NCBI RefSeq assembly: GCF_000026225.1
Contig: NC_011740.1
Coordinates: 682,001 to 746,000, forward strand
Direction of reading: 5' to 3'
Length of the DNA stretch: 64,000 nt
Source of the DNA: Escherichia fergusonii ATCC 35469
GTDB lineage: Bacteria > Pseudomonadota > Gammaproteobacteria > Enterobacterales > Enterobacteriaceae
The notes beneath the pieces are model-generated. The model saw only the letters and a program-made list of their open reading frames with translations, had not been told where the DNA came from and did no database searches. The number at the start of each line of letters is the position of its first letter. The stretch's first letter is position 1. Made by a program: the position numbers and the translations under genes. This document shows, one piece after another, positions 44,770 through 53,753 of this stretch.

Positions 44770-46476
44770 TCACGCGCCTGAAGGATGGTTCTGTTCATCT
44801 TCTACGGATCGAAAACTGATACTCACCAAAGTACCGCCACCAGACGGTTGGGAAAAACTTAGCGTACCACCCAGCCGTTCCGCGCGTTCGCGCATGATAT
44901 TCAATCCGTAGTGCCCCTCAGGTTCAGTGGGGTCGCCAATGCCAATTCCGTTATCACGAATAAACACGGTGTGGTTACCGTCAGGAGCAGTTACGCAACT
45001 GACGGCGATCTCACTGGCGTTAGCATGTTTGATCGCATTAACAACCGCTTCACGAATAATCTGTAACAAATGCACCTGCATTTGCGCATCCAGCGCCAGT
45101 GTTGGCAGGCGACAGTCGAGGCTGAGCTTAGCGGAAGTTTGGTTTTGCAGGGTATCCAGCATTTCGCGTAGTGCAGAAGGCAGATCAGCCTGTTGCAATG
45201 TCAGGCGGAACGTTGTGAGCAGTTCACGCAGCTGCTGGTACGCATCATTTAAGGCGCGTGAAAAATCCGCCATGATACTTTGCGCTGTGTCGTTATCTTG
45301 CGGAATTGATCGTTTCAGAAGCGTGAGCTGAATACGCAGATAAGAGAGCACCTGCGCCAGCGAATCATGTAATTCCCGTGCGATGGTGGCGCGTTCTTCC
45401 ATCAGTAGCAGTTGCTGGAAATGCTTCTGTGCCTGATTAAAGTACAAACCACGACCTAACATGGTCGATACGCTATTCATTAACGGTGCGAAAGCAGAAG
45501 CATTCTCGCTTTGCCATTGCAACTCGCCATAAACAGTATCCTGCATTGTCACCGGTATAATCTGTAAGGGTAATTCGCCATTTTTGTGCCCTTCACTAAT
45601 ACGCCAGTTATCGCCAACAGTAAGTTCCAGCCAGCAGGCTGCATCATGTTCCCGGACTATCTGCAATATGAGGCGGAAACAGTGAACATCAATCTGGCTG
45701 GTATTTAGCGCCTGAGAGCATTGATACAGTACCTCCAGACGGCGCTTGGCCTCATGCAAATCACGCGTTTTTTCTGCAACCGAAGCTTCCAGCGACAGAT
45801 ACAGCTTTTGTAATTCACTCGACATTTGAGTGAAGGTCTTGGCCAATAAACCTAATTCATTGGGGAGACTGGTATCTAAGGGCAACGAATCAAACTGACC
45901 TTGCTCCATTCGCTGGCTGGCCATCACCAAATGATTCAATGGCTGCACCACCTGATGGCGAATCCGCCGTAGGGTAAAAAAGACGAGGGTAAAAATACCT
46001 ATTCCCCCGGCCAGCGATATCGCCACAACCAACATCATTTTACGTTCAGCATAGTGTTGCAAAGCCAGAACGAAGAGATCTATCTGGTTGACATAGTTAT
46101 TAATATTTTCCTGATACCAGTCAATATCGCCTTCGTTCAGCCGTTTATTCATCTCCAGCCAATTGGCGTGAAGATGGGCATAGCGAGTTTTCACCGCTTG
46201 TGGCACATACCATGCGTTGAGATTGTTTAATACCGGTGAATGCAGCGCTTGTTGGAAAAGCTGACGATGATCATGCAGTTGCGGGCTTTGCCGCTGTAAA
46301 TCGTAGCCTAGCCGATAGCTTTGCATTCGCAGTGAACCGGCAATATTGATGGCCTCTGCGTCACGCAAACTGCTCGCCAGTGTCAATAGCGCGATACCGG
46401 TGGAGAGAATGGACAACAGGACAATATAAAAAAAGGCCCTGGCCAGACTGGCCGAGACGGGACGTTTAACGATCAC
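44770..46476 (-). CDS. narQ: NarQ, nitrate/nitrite sensor histidine kinase (GTG start)
   Basis: 568 residues from GTG at 46476, with GGAG 9 bases upstream; an ATG two codons earlier (46482) is also possible but too close to the site. N-terminal TM1 (ALARAFFYIVLLSILSTGIA), periplasmic P-box with INIAGSLRMQSYRLGYDLQ (residues about 44-62, ligand Arg), TM2, HAMP (RHQVVQPLNHLVMASQRMEQG), a Cys-rich central module and the HPK7-type kinase core: H-box ERATIARELHDSLAQVLSYL with phospho-His, and HATPase_c near the end. Phosphorylates NarL and NarP. Divergent from aegA. Confidence 0.96.
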   Translation of the reverse strand: MIVKRPVSASLARAFFYIVLLSILSTGIALLTLASSLRDAEAINIAGSLRMQSYRLGYDLQRQSPQLHDHRQLFQQALHSPVLNNLNAWYVPQAVKTRYAHLHANWLEMNKRLNEGDIDWYQENINNYVNQIDLFVLALQHYAERKMMLVVAISLAGGIGIFTLVFFTLRRIRHQVVQPLNHLVMASQRMEQGQFDSLPLDTSLPNELGLLAKTFTQMSSELQKLYLSLEASVAEKTRDLHEAKRRLEVLYQCSQALNTSQIDVHCFRLILQIVREHDAACWLELTVGDNWRISEGHKNGELPLQIIPVTMQDTVYGELQWQSENASAFAPLMNSVSTMLGRGLYFNQAQKHFQQLLLMEERATIARELHDSLAQVLSYLRIQLTLLKRSIPQDNDTAQSIMADFSRALNDAYQQLRELLTTFRLTLQQADLPSALREMLDTLQNQTSAKLSLDCRLPTLALDAQMQVHLLQIIREAVVNAIKHANASEIAVSCVTAPDGNHTVFIRDNGIGIGDPTEPEGHYGLNIMRERAERLGGTLSFSQPSGGGTLVSISFRSVEDEQNHPSGA

Positions 46477-46695
46477 TCGCATTTTCTCCGCGAAACAGGG
46501 TCAATATGAAATTAAACAAAGCGTTTCAGATAATTACATCCAAAATAATATCAGCTGTGTAATAAATTGATCTGCCACATGTTCAGTCGAAATAGTTGGG
46601 CTTTATGGGCAGATGAACATTGCCGACGCGCATTTTTGTCGGTAATAACAGGCGTGCAAAGAATAAGGTTTTTACAACCAAAAAAGAAGGTCGCC

Positions 46696-48675
46696 ATGAA
46701 TCGATTTATTACGGCCAATAGCCAGCAGTGCCTGGGCTGTCATGCCTGCGAAGTGGCCTGCGTAATGGCTCACAATGATGAGCAACATGTGTTGAGTCAG
46801 CAACATTTTCACCCAAGGATTACGGTTATTAAACATCAGCATTTGAACAGTGCGGTCACTTGCCATCACTGTGAAGATGCGCCTTGCGCCCGCAGCTGTC
46901 CGAACGGAGCTATCAGCCACGTCAATGACAGTGTTCAGGTTAATCAGCAAAAATGTATTGGCTGCAAATCCTGTGTTATTGCCTGCCCGTTCGGCACGAT
47001 GCAAATTGTATTGTCACCTGTTTCAGCAGAGCGGGTAAAAGCTACGGCGCATAAATGCGATCTGTGTGAAGGGCGTGAAAACGGTCCCGCCTGTGTGGAA
47101 AACTGCCCGGCAGATGCACTGCAACTGGTTACTGAAGCCGCGTTAACCGGGTTGGCGAAAAATCGCAGGCTGCGAACGGCACGGCAAGAAAATCAATCCT
47201 GGCACGACGGCTTAGAGCAGGAACGCCCGCTCACCTTTAGTAAAGTTGAGCAGATGCGTGCCACTCCACCACGTGGTGAACCGGACAAACTGCCCATTGC
47301 CGCGCGTAAAACCGGGTTTGATGAAATCTATCTGCCGTTTCGTGCTCAACAGGCACACCAGGAAGCTTCCCGTTGCCTTAAGTGCGGCGAACACAGCGTG
47401 TGTGAGTGGACTTGCCCACTGCATAACCATATTCCCCAGTGGATCGAACTGGTTAAAGCCGGAAATATAGATGCCGCCGTCGAGCTGTCTCACCAGACTA
47501 ATACGCTGCCAGAAATTACCGGGCGCGTTTGTCCGCAAGACCGGCTATGTGAAGGGGCTTGTACTATTCGTGATGAACATGGTGCAGTCACTATCGGAAA
47601 CATTGAACGTTACATTTCAGACCAGGCACTGGCAAAAGGATGGCGCCCCGATCTCAGTGGTGTCAGCAAAGTCGGTAAACGTGTGGCGATTATTGGTGCA
47701 GGACCGGCAGGGCTTGCCTGTGCCGATGTGCTGACACGCAACGGTATTGATACCACGGTGTTTGATCGTCACCCGGAAATTGGTGGCTTACTTACTTTTG
47801 GTATTCCCTCCTTTAAGCTGGATAAATCGCTGCTTGCGCGGCGTCGTGAAATCTTCAGTGCAATGGGAATCGACTTTAGGCTCAATTGTGAAATTGGCAA
47901 AGATGTGATGCTGGAAACGTTGCTGGAGGAGTACGACGCAGTATTTGTTGGCGTTGGCACTTACCGCTCGATGAAGGCGAACTTACCGAATGAAGACGCG
48001 CCGGGGGTATACGATGCGTTACCGTTCCTGATAGCCAATACCAAACAAGTGATGGGGCTACCAGAATTGCCAGAAGAGCCGTTTATCAATACTGCCGGGC
48101 TGAATGTTGTGGTGCTTGGTGGTGGCGATACAGCGATGGACTGCGTCCGTACGGCGCTACGTCATGGTGCGAGTAATGTCACCTGTGCGTATCGTCGTGA
48201 TGAAGCTAACATGCCGGGATCGAAGAAAGAGGTGAAAAACGCCCGCGACGAAGGGGCTAATTTCGAATTTAACGTCCAGCCGATTGAGATTGAACTTAAT
48301 TCACAAGGGCATGTATGTGGGATTCGTTTTTTACGCACTCGTCTTGGTGAACCTGACGCAAATGGTCGTCGTCGCCCGGTGCCTGTCGAAGGTAGTGAGT
48401 TCGTTATGCCTGCAGATGCGGTTATTATGGCGTTTGGCTTTAATCCTCATACAATGCCGTGGCTGGAAGCGCATTCAGTGAAAGTGGATGACTGGGGGCG
48501 GATTGCTGCAAATGTGAACAGTAAATACCGTTACCAGACCAGTAACCCGAAAATCTTTGCTGGTGGCGATGCTGTACGCGGTGCTGATCTGGTGGTAACA
48601 GCAATGGCGGAAGGACGCCATGCTGCACAGGGCATTGTCGACTGGCTGGGCGTAAAATCAGTCAAATCTCACTAA
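46696..48675 (+). CDS. aegA: AegA, ferredoxin-GltD-type fusion oxidoreductase
   Basis: 659 residues from ATG 46696 (AGAAGG upstream). Residues 1-160 are a HycB/HydN-like ferredoxin with four 4Fe-4S motifs (CLGCHACEVACVMAH, CHHCEDAPCARSCPNGAI, CIGCKSCVIACPFGT, CDLCEGRENGPACVENC). The remainder is GltD-like: CLKCGEHSVCEWTCPLHNHIP, FAD motif VAIIGAGPAGLACADVL, NADPH motif VVVLGGGDTAMDCVRTA, and the C-terminal FAD loop. Implicated in anaerobic urate utilisation in E. coli. FNR and Nar regulation is reported; divergent from narQ. Confidence 0.96.
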   Translation: MNRFITANSQQCLGCHACEVACVMAHNDEQHVLSQQHFHPRITVIKHQHLNSAVTCHHCEDAPCARSCPNGAISHVNDSVQVNQQKCIGCKSCVIACPFGTMQIVLSPVSAERVKATAHKCDLCEGRENGPACVENCPADALQLVTEAALTGLAKNRRLRTARQENQSWHDGLEQERPLTFSKVEQMRATPPRGEPDKLPIAARKTGFDEIYLPFRAQQAHQEASRCLKCGEHSVCEWTCPLHNHIPQWIELVKAGNIDAAVELSHQTNTLPEITGRVCPQDRLCEGACTIRDEHGAVTIGNIERYISDQALAKGWRPDLSGVSKVGKRVAIIGAGPAGLACADVLTRNGIDTTVFDRHPEIGGLLTFGIPSFKLDKSLLARRREIFSAMGIDFRLNCEIGKDVMLETLLEEYDAVFVGVGTYRSMKANLPNEDAPGVYDALPFLIANTKQVMGLPELPEEPFINTAGLNVVVLGGGDTAMDCVRTALRHGASNVTCAYRRDEANMPGSKKEVKNARDEGANFEFNVQPIEIELNSQGHVCGIRFLRTRLGEPDANGRRRPVPVEGSEFVMPADAVIMAFGFNPHTMPWLEAHSVKVDDWGRIAANVNSKYRYQTSNPKIFAGGDAVRGADLVVTAMAEGRHAAQGIVDWLGVKSVKSH

Positions 48676-48742
48676 CGCACTACGCAGACAAACCCAACTT
48701 CGCGGCGTAAGATGATGAGTCTTCTTATGCCGTGGAGCTGGT

Positions 48743-49318
48743 ATGTCACAACAAATTACCCTCATCAAAGATAAAATTCTCTCCGAAAACTATTTCACCC
48801 TGCACAACATTACCTACGACCTGACCCGCAACAATGGCGAAGTGATCCGCCATAAGCGCGAGGTGTACGATCGTGGTAACGGCGCGACAATATTGTTGTA
48901 TAACCTGGAGAAGAAAACAGTAGTGCTGATTCGTCAGTTCCGTGTTGCGACCTGGATAAATGGCAATGAAAGTGGTCAGTTAATTGAAACCTGCGCCGGG
49001 CTGCTGGATAACGATGAGCCGGAAGCCTGTATTCGTAAAGAAGCTATTGAAGAGACAGGTTACGAAGTGGGTGAAGTACGTAAATTGTTTGAGCTGTATA
49101 TGTCGCCGGGCGGTGTGACTGAGCTTATCCACTTTTTTATCGCAGAATATAGCGAAAGCCAACGCACTAATATGGGCGGTGGTGTAGAAGATGAAGATAT
49201 TGAGGTGCTGGAGCTGCCCTTTACTCAGGCACTGGAAATGATTAAAAGCGGTGAGATACGTGACGGTAAGACTGTGTTATTGCTCAACTATTTACAATCT
49301 TCACATTTAATGGATTGA
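48743..49318 (+). CDS. nudK: NudK, GDP-mannose pyrophosphatase
   Basis: 191 residues. Nudix hydrolase cleaving GDP-mannose to mannose-1-phosphate and GMP. The Nudix box reads GLLDNDEPEACIRKEAIEETGYE (core REAIEETGY; here RKEAIEETG), around residues 90-112. The typical MSPGGVTELIHFFIAEY block follows. Confidence 0.96.
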   Translation: MSQQITLIKDKILSENYFTLHNITYDLTRNNGEVIRHKREVYDRGNGATILLYNLEKKTVVLIRQFRVATWINGNESGQLIETCAGLLDNDEPEACIRKEAIEETGYEVGEVRKLFELYMSPGGVTELIHFFIAEYSESQRTNMGGGVEDEDIEVLELPFTQALEMIKSGEIRDGKTVLLLNYLQSSHLMD

Positions 49319-49440
49319 AAAATAAGAATAATATATTTGGTTAATTTTGGCGCAATCCGATAAATCTTATTGAGTGAGACATCAGGCGCAACGAAGATAC
49401 CCCTTGAGTTGTAAGTTTGGCTTCTGGGGTTGTATCGTCC

Positions 49441-50484
49441 ATGCGCTATCGCGTTATTCTACTTTTCCTGCTCGGTCTGATACCAACGTCGCTGACGTGG
49501 GCTGCACCTGCCCAACGCATGTTCTCAGACTGGCAAGTCACCTGTAATAATCAAAATTTCTGCGTAGCGCGTAACACTGGCGAACATGGTGGGCTGGTCA
49601 TGACCTTGAGCCGTAGTGCAGGTGCGCATACCGACGCGGTTTTACGTATTGATCTTGGTAGCCTCAGTACTCCAGATATTGCCGAAGAGGCAATAGCTCC
49701 GCGTTTACTTCTTGATAGCAAACCGCTGTTATTTACAGGCGAAACGTGGAAGATCACCCCATGGCATTTAATGACCGACGATCCGGCGACAATTACCGCT
49801 TTTTTACAGCAAGTACAGGATGCGCAAGCTATTACGCTGGATGGTGGTAACCAATCCATTTCACTGTTGGGATTAAAAGCCGCGTTACTGTTTATTGACG
49901 CGCAGCAAAAGCGCGTTGGTAGTGAAACGGCGTGGATTGAAAAGGGCAATGATCCGCCTCTTAGCGTTCCTCCCGCGCCGCCGCTGAAAGGTGTTGCGAT
50001 TGTTAACCCGACACCGACACCATTAAGTCAGGAGGAGCGTAACGACCTGCTGGATTACGGGAACTGGCGGATGAACGGTTTACGCTGTTCACTGGACCCG
50101 TTGCGTCGTGAGGTGAGTGTGACGGCGCTTACCGATGACAAAGCATTGCTTATGATTGGTTGTGAGGCTGGCGCTTATAACACCGTTGACCTGGCGTGGA
50201 TTGTTTCACGGAAAAAGCCGCTCGCCTCCCGCGCGGTACGCCTGCGTTTACCCTTCAATAACGGTCAGCAAAACAATGAACTGGAATTAATGAATGCGAC
50301 GTTTGATGAAAAGTCGCGTGAGCTGGTGACATTAGCGAAAGGGCGAGGATTAACCGACTGTGGTATTCAGACGCGCTGGCGTTTTGACGGCCAGCGTTTT
50401 CGTCTGGTGCGTTACGCCGCAGAGCCTACCTGTGATAACTGGCATGGGCCAGATGCCTGGCCCACATTGTGGATCACCCGTTAA
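49441..50484 (+). CDS. ypfG: YpfG, exported DUF1176 protein
   Basis: 347 residues from the ATG at 49441 (MRYRVILLFLL). N-terminal signal peptide ending near TWAAPAQ (about residue 20), predicting a periplasmic protein. DUF1176 family with cysteines CNNQNFC in the mature N-terminus, possibly forming a disulfide, and GLRCSLDP, IGCEAG, LTDCGIQ and EPTCDNW later. Function unknown. Convergent with tktB, stop-to-stop gap 18 bases. Confidence 0.92.
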   Translation: MRYRVILLFLLGLIPTSLTWAAPAQRMFSDWQVTCNNQNFCVARNTGEHGGLVMTLSRSAGAHTDAVLRIDLGSLSTPDIAEEAIAPRLLLDSKPLLFTGETWKITPWHLMTDDPATITAFLQQVQDAQAITLDGGNQSISLLGLKAALLFIDAQQKRVGSETAWIEKGNDPPLSVPPAPPLKGVAIVNPTPTPLSQEERNDLLDYGNWRMNGLRCSLDPLRREVSVTALTDDKALLMIGCEAGAYNTVDLAWIVSRKKPLASRAVRLRLPFNNGQQNNELELMNATFDEKSRELVTLAKGRGLTDCGIQTRWRFDGQRFRLVRYAAEPTCDNWHGPDAWPTLWITR

Positions 50485-50502
50485 AGATATTGTGTGCACG
50501 TA

Positions 50503-52506
50503 TCAGGCGCTTTTAACCCCCAGAACCTTATGCGCTTTTGCCACAATATTCTCGGGGGTAAAGCCAAAGAATGGGAACAGTTTATCCGCCGGGGCAGATT
50601 CCCCGTAGCTGGTCATCCCGACAATTGCCCCTTTCAGACCAACATATTTGTACCAGTAATCGGCAATACCCGCTTCCACCGCCACGCGGGCTGAAACATT
50701 AGAAGGCAGTACCGACTCGCGATATTCCTCATCCTGAGCGTCGAAAATATCCGTCGAGGGCAGGGAAACAACGCGAACATTGCGACCTTCTCCCGCTAAT
50801 TTCTCCGCTGCTTGCAGGGTAATTTCCATCTCTGAACCGGTAGCAATAAGAATAATATCTGGCTTACCGCCGCTATCTTTCAGCACATAACCGCCACGGG
50901 CAATCTCTTTTACCTGATCCGGCGTTCGTTCTACCTGTGCCAGATTCTGCCTTGAGAGGATCAGTGCTGTTGGTCCATTGTGGCGCTCAACCGCCAGCTT
51001 CCAGCCCACCGCTGCTTCCACCTGATCGCACGGTCGCCAGGTGCTGAAATTCGGCGTCAGGCGCAGACTGGCCAGTTGCTCAACGGCCTGGTGCGTCGGA
51101 CCATCTTCCCCTAAGCCAATAGAGTCGTGGGTATAAACCATTATCTGCCGCGCTTTCATCAGTGCTGCCATCCGCGCGGCGTTACGGGCGTATTCAACAA
51201 ACATCAGGAACGTCGCGGTATACGGCACGAAGCCGCCGTGGTGCGCAATGCCATTGGCGATAGCGGTCATGCCAAATTCACGCACCCCGTAGTGAATGTA
51301 GTTACCCGCCGGATCTTCCTTCAGCGACACAGAACCTTTCCAGATGGTGAGATTGCTGGGGGCCAGATCCGCCGAACCGCCAAGCAGTTCAGGCAGCATT
51401 GGCCCGTAAGCGTTAAGCGTATTTTGCGAAGCCTTACGGGTAGCGATTTTCGCCGGATTCGCCTGCAACTCATTGATATATTTCTGTGTCGTTTTTTCCC
51501 AGTCTTTCGGTAAACCACCGCTCATCCGACGGGTAAACTCTTCTGCCAGTTGCGGATGAGCCTTTTTATAGGCGGCAAACTTCTCATTCCAGCTCTGCTG
51601 CGCTTTTTCGCCTTTTTCGCGGGCATCCCAGGCGTGATAAATCTCTTTAGGGATCTCAAATGGCGGATGGTGCCAGCCCAGTTTTTGCCGTGCCAGCGCC
51701 ACTTCTTCTTCCCCAAGCGGTGCGCCGTGCGCCTCTTCCTTACCTGCTTTATTCGGTGAACCAAAGCCAATCACCGTACGGCAGATAATCAGCGATGGCT
51801 TATCTTTTACGCTTTGCGCTTCAAGAATCGCTTCCTTCACCGCCTGCGGATCGTGGCCGTCGATTTCATGGATCACATGCCAGTGATAGGCTTCAAAACG
51901 CTTTGCCGTATCGTCGGTAAACCAGCCTTCGGTTTCTCCATCAATCGAAATACCGTTGTGATCGTAAAAACCAATCAGTTTGCCCAGCCCCAGTGTGCCC
52001 GCCAGCGAACAGACTTCGTGAGAGATACCTTCCATCAGACAGCCGTCGCCCATAAACACATAGGTGAAGTGATCGACGATCTCATGATCCGGCTGGTTAA
52101 ACTGCGCCGCCAGTGTACGCTCTGCTATCGCCAGCCCGACGGCGTTAGCCAAACCTTGTCCAAGTGGACCGGTGGTGGTTTCAACACCTGGTGTATAGCC
52201 AATCTCCGGGTGGCCTGGGGTTTTCGAATGCAACTGACGGAAGTTCTTCAGCTCTTCCAGCGGCAGGTCGTAACCGGTCAGATGAAGCAAACTGTAGAGC
52301 AGCATCGACGCGTGACCGTTGGAGAGAATAAAGCGGTCGCGATCATACCAGGTTGGATCGCTGGGGTTATGTTTAAGAAAATCGTTCCACAGCACTTCGG
52401 CAATATCTGCCATGCCCATCGGCGCGCCGGGATGACCGGAATTGGCTTTTTGCACCGCATCCATACTGAGTGCGCGAATCGCATTGGCAAGGTCTTTTCG
52501 GGACAT
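50503..52506 (-). CDS. tktB: Transketolase B
   Basis: 667 residues from ATG 52506 (MSRKDLANAI). TPP-dependent transfer of two-carbon units in the pentose phosphate pathway. TPP motif GDGCLMEG...NNG-type ending FYDHNGISID, phosphate-site HSKTPGHPE and active-site His in MGMADIAE and YTHDSIGLGEDGPTHQ are intact. Second gene after talA (22-base gap), an arrangement under sigma-S and CreBC control in K-12. Nearly identical to K-12 TktB as I recall it, while talA and maeB beside it differ at many positions. Confidence 0.97.
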   Translation of the reverse strand: MSRKDLANAIRALSMDAVQKANSGHPGAPMGMADIAEVLWNDFLKHNPSDPTWYDRDRFILSNGHASMLLYSLLHLTGYDLPLEELKNFRQLHSKTPGHPEIGYTPGVETTTGPLGQGLANAVGLAIAERTLAAQFNQPDHEIVDHFTYVFMGDGCLMEGISHEVCSLAGTLGLGKLIGFYDHNGISIDGETEGWFTDDTAKRFEAYHWHVIHEIDGHDPQAVKEAILEAQSVKDKPSLIICRTVIGFGSPNKAGKEEAHGAPLGEEEVALARQKLGWHHPPFEIPKEIYHAWDAREKGEKAQQSWNEKFAAYKKAHPQLAEEFTRRMSGGLPKDWEKTTQKYINELQANPAKIATRKASQNTLNAYGPMLPELLGGSADLAPSNLTIWKGSVSLKEDPAGNYIHYGVREFGMTAIANGIAHHGGFVPYTATFLMFVEYARNAARMAALMKARQIMVYTHDSIGLGEDGPTHQAVEQLASLRLTPNFSTWRPCDQVEAAVGWKLAVERHNGPTALILSRQNLAQVERTPDQVKEIARGGYVLKDSGGKPDIILIATGSEMEITLQAAEKLAGEGRNVRVVSLPSTDIFDAQDEEYRESVLPSNVSARVAVEAGIADYWYKYVGLKGAIVGMTSYGESAPADKLFPFFGFTPENIVAKAHKVLGVKSA

Positions 52507-52528
52507 AAAACACTCCGTGGCTGGTTTT

Positions 52529-53479
52529 TTAGAATTTAGCGGCAAGCAGGTCTTCCAGTTTTCGTTGGTCAACGGCAAACAGACGGATACCCTCAGAAAG
52601 TTTTTCTACTGCCATGGCATCCTGATTGTGTTCCCAGCGGAATTCCGCTTCTGTCATTGGCACTGGACGGGGGAGAGCTTGTGATGCCGGGATCAGCTTG
52701 CGTACCACTGGCGACACCTTTTCCTGCAACTCTTTTAGCAGATTCGGGGCGATGGTCAGGCGATCACATCCTGTCAGAGCAAGGATTTGCTCAGTACGAC
52801 GGAAGCTGGCACCCATTACTATCGTGTCGTAGCGATGCTGCTTGTAGTAGTCGTAGATATTGCGCACCGATTTAACACCCGGATCTTCTTCCACGACATA
52901 CGGGGCCATCGGATTGCGTGCCTGATACCAGTCATAGATTCGCCCGACAAAAGGTGAAATCAAAAATACGCCAGCTTCGGCACAGGCGCGGGCTTGCGCG
53001 AAGGAGAACAGCAGTGTCAGGTTGCAGTTAATCCCTTCTTTTTCCAGTTCTTCTGCGGCCCGAATTCCTTCCCATGTGGCGGCAAGTTTGATCAGAATCC
53101 GCGATTTATCCACGCCCTGCTGCTGATAGAGTTCCACCAGATGACGGGCTTTTTGCATACTTTTTTCTTTATCGAAAGAAAGTCGGGCGTCAACTTCAGT
53201 TGATACACGTCCGGGGACAATTTTCAGAATCTCTGTACCAAAATTAACCGCCAGTTTGTCGCAGGCAGCAACGACCTGCTGTTCCTGGGTTTTACCGTTT
53301 TTCTTACCCCATGCGATGGCATCAGCAATTAAGTGACCATATTGCTCTAATGCGGCAGCTTTCAGTAATAGTGATGGATTTGTGGTGGCATCCTGGGGTT
53401 GATAATGACGAATAGATTCGATGTCGCCACTGTCTGCCACAACGGTGGTGAACTGTTTGATGCCGTCTAACTCGTTCAT
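52529..53479 (-). CDS. talA: Transaldolase A
   Basis: 316 residues. Schiff-base aldolase transferring dihydroxyacetone units between sedoheptulose-7-P and glyceraldehyde-3-P. Catalytic Lys131 in SRILIKLAATWEG; Asp17 in VADSGD. Paired with tktB for stationary-phase pentose phosphate interconversion. Preceded by AAGGAGTATTTCC and a sigma-S-like -10 element. Confidence 0.97.
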   Translation of the reverse strand: MNELDGIKQFTTVVADSGDIESIRHYQPQDATTNPSLLLKAAALEQYGHLIADAIAWGKKNGKTQEQQVVAACDKLAVNFGTEILKIVPGRVSTEVDARLSFDKEKSMQKARHLVELYQQQGVDKSRILIKLAATWEGIRAAEELEKEGINCNLTLLFSFAQARACAEAGVFLISPFVGRIYDWYQARNPMAPYVVEEDPGVKSVRNIYDYYKQHRYDTIVMGASFRRTEQILALTGCDRLTIAPNLLKELQEKVSPVVRKLIPASQALPRPVPMTEAEFRWEHNQDAMAVEKLSEGIRLFAVDQRKLEDLLAAKF

Positions 53480-53560
53480 GGAAATACTCCTTGAAAAGTA
53501 AAGTCTTAGATGAGTGCTTTAGCTCACACTTCTGAGAAAATCAGGTAAACACATCAAAAA

Positions 53561-53567
53561 AGCATAG
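53561..53567 (-). promoter_or_regulatory. Candidate sigma-S -10 element of talA-tktB
   Basis: On the minus strand TGCTATGCT contains CTATGCT, one base from the sigma-S -10 consensus CTATACT, 82 bases upstream of talA. Known RpoS dependence of talA and tktB supports it, but no mapped start is available here. Confidence 0.45.
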
Positions 53568-53753
53568 CAGACAGGCATGATCTTGCGGATTTATACACGT
53601 AACAGCAGTGTTATAGGATTATTGCCAATACTTTATTTGAATGATGATATTTTGGACTTGCTCAAAGTCTGTGACCTGTAGGAAGGTAATAATGTGCGGC
53701 GCGTTAGCGGTAGCTGTACAACTTAATCGAACGATACGTGAAAGGAATACCCA

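Noticed and set aside
51814..52539. 241-residue ORF opposite tktB
   Set aside because: Antisense to the transketolase frame; codon bias of tktB makes the complement open.
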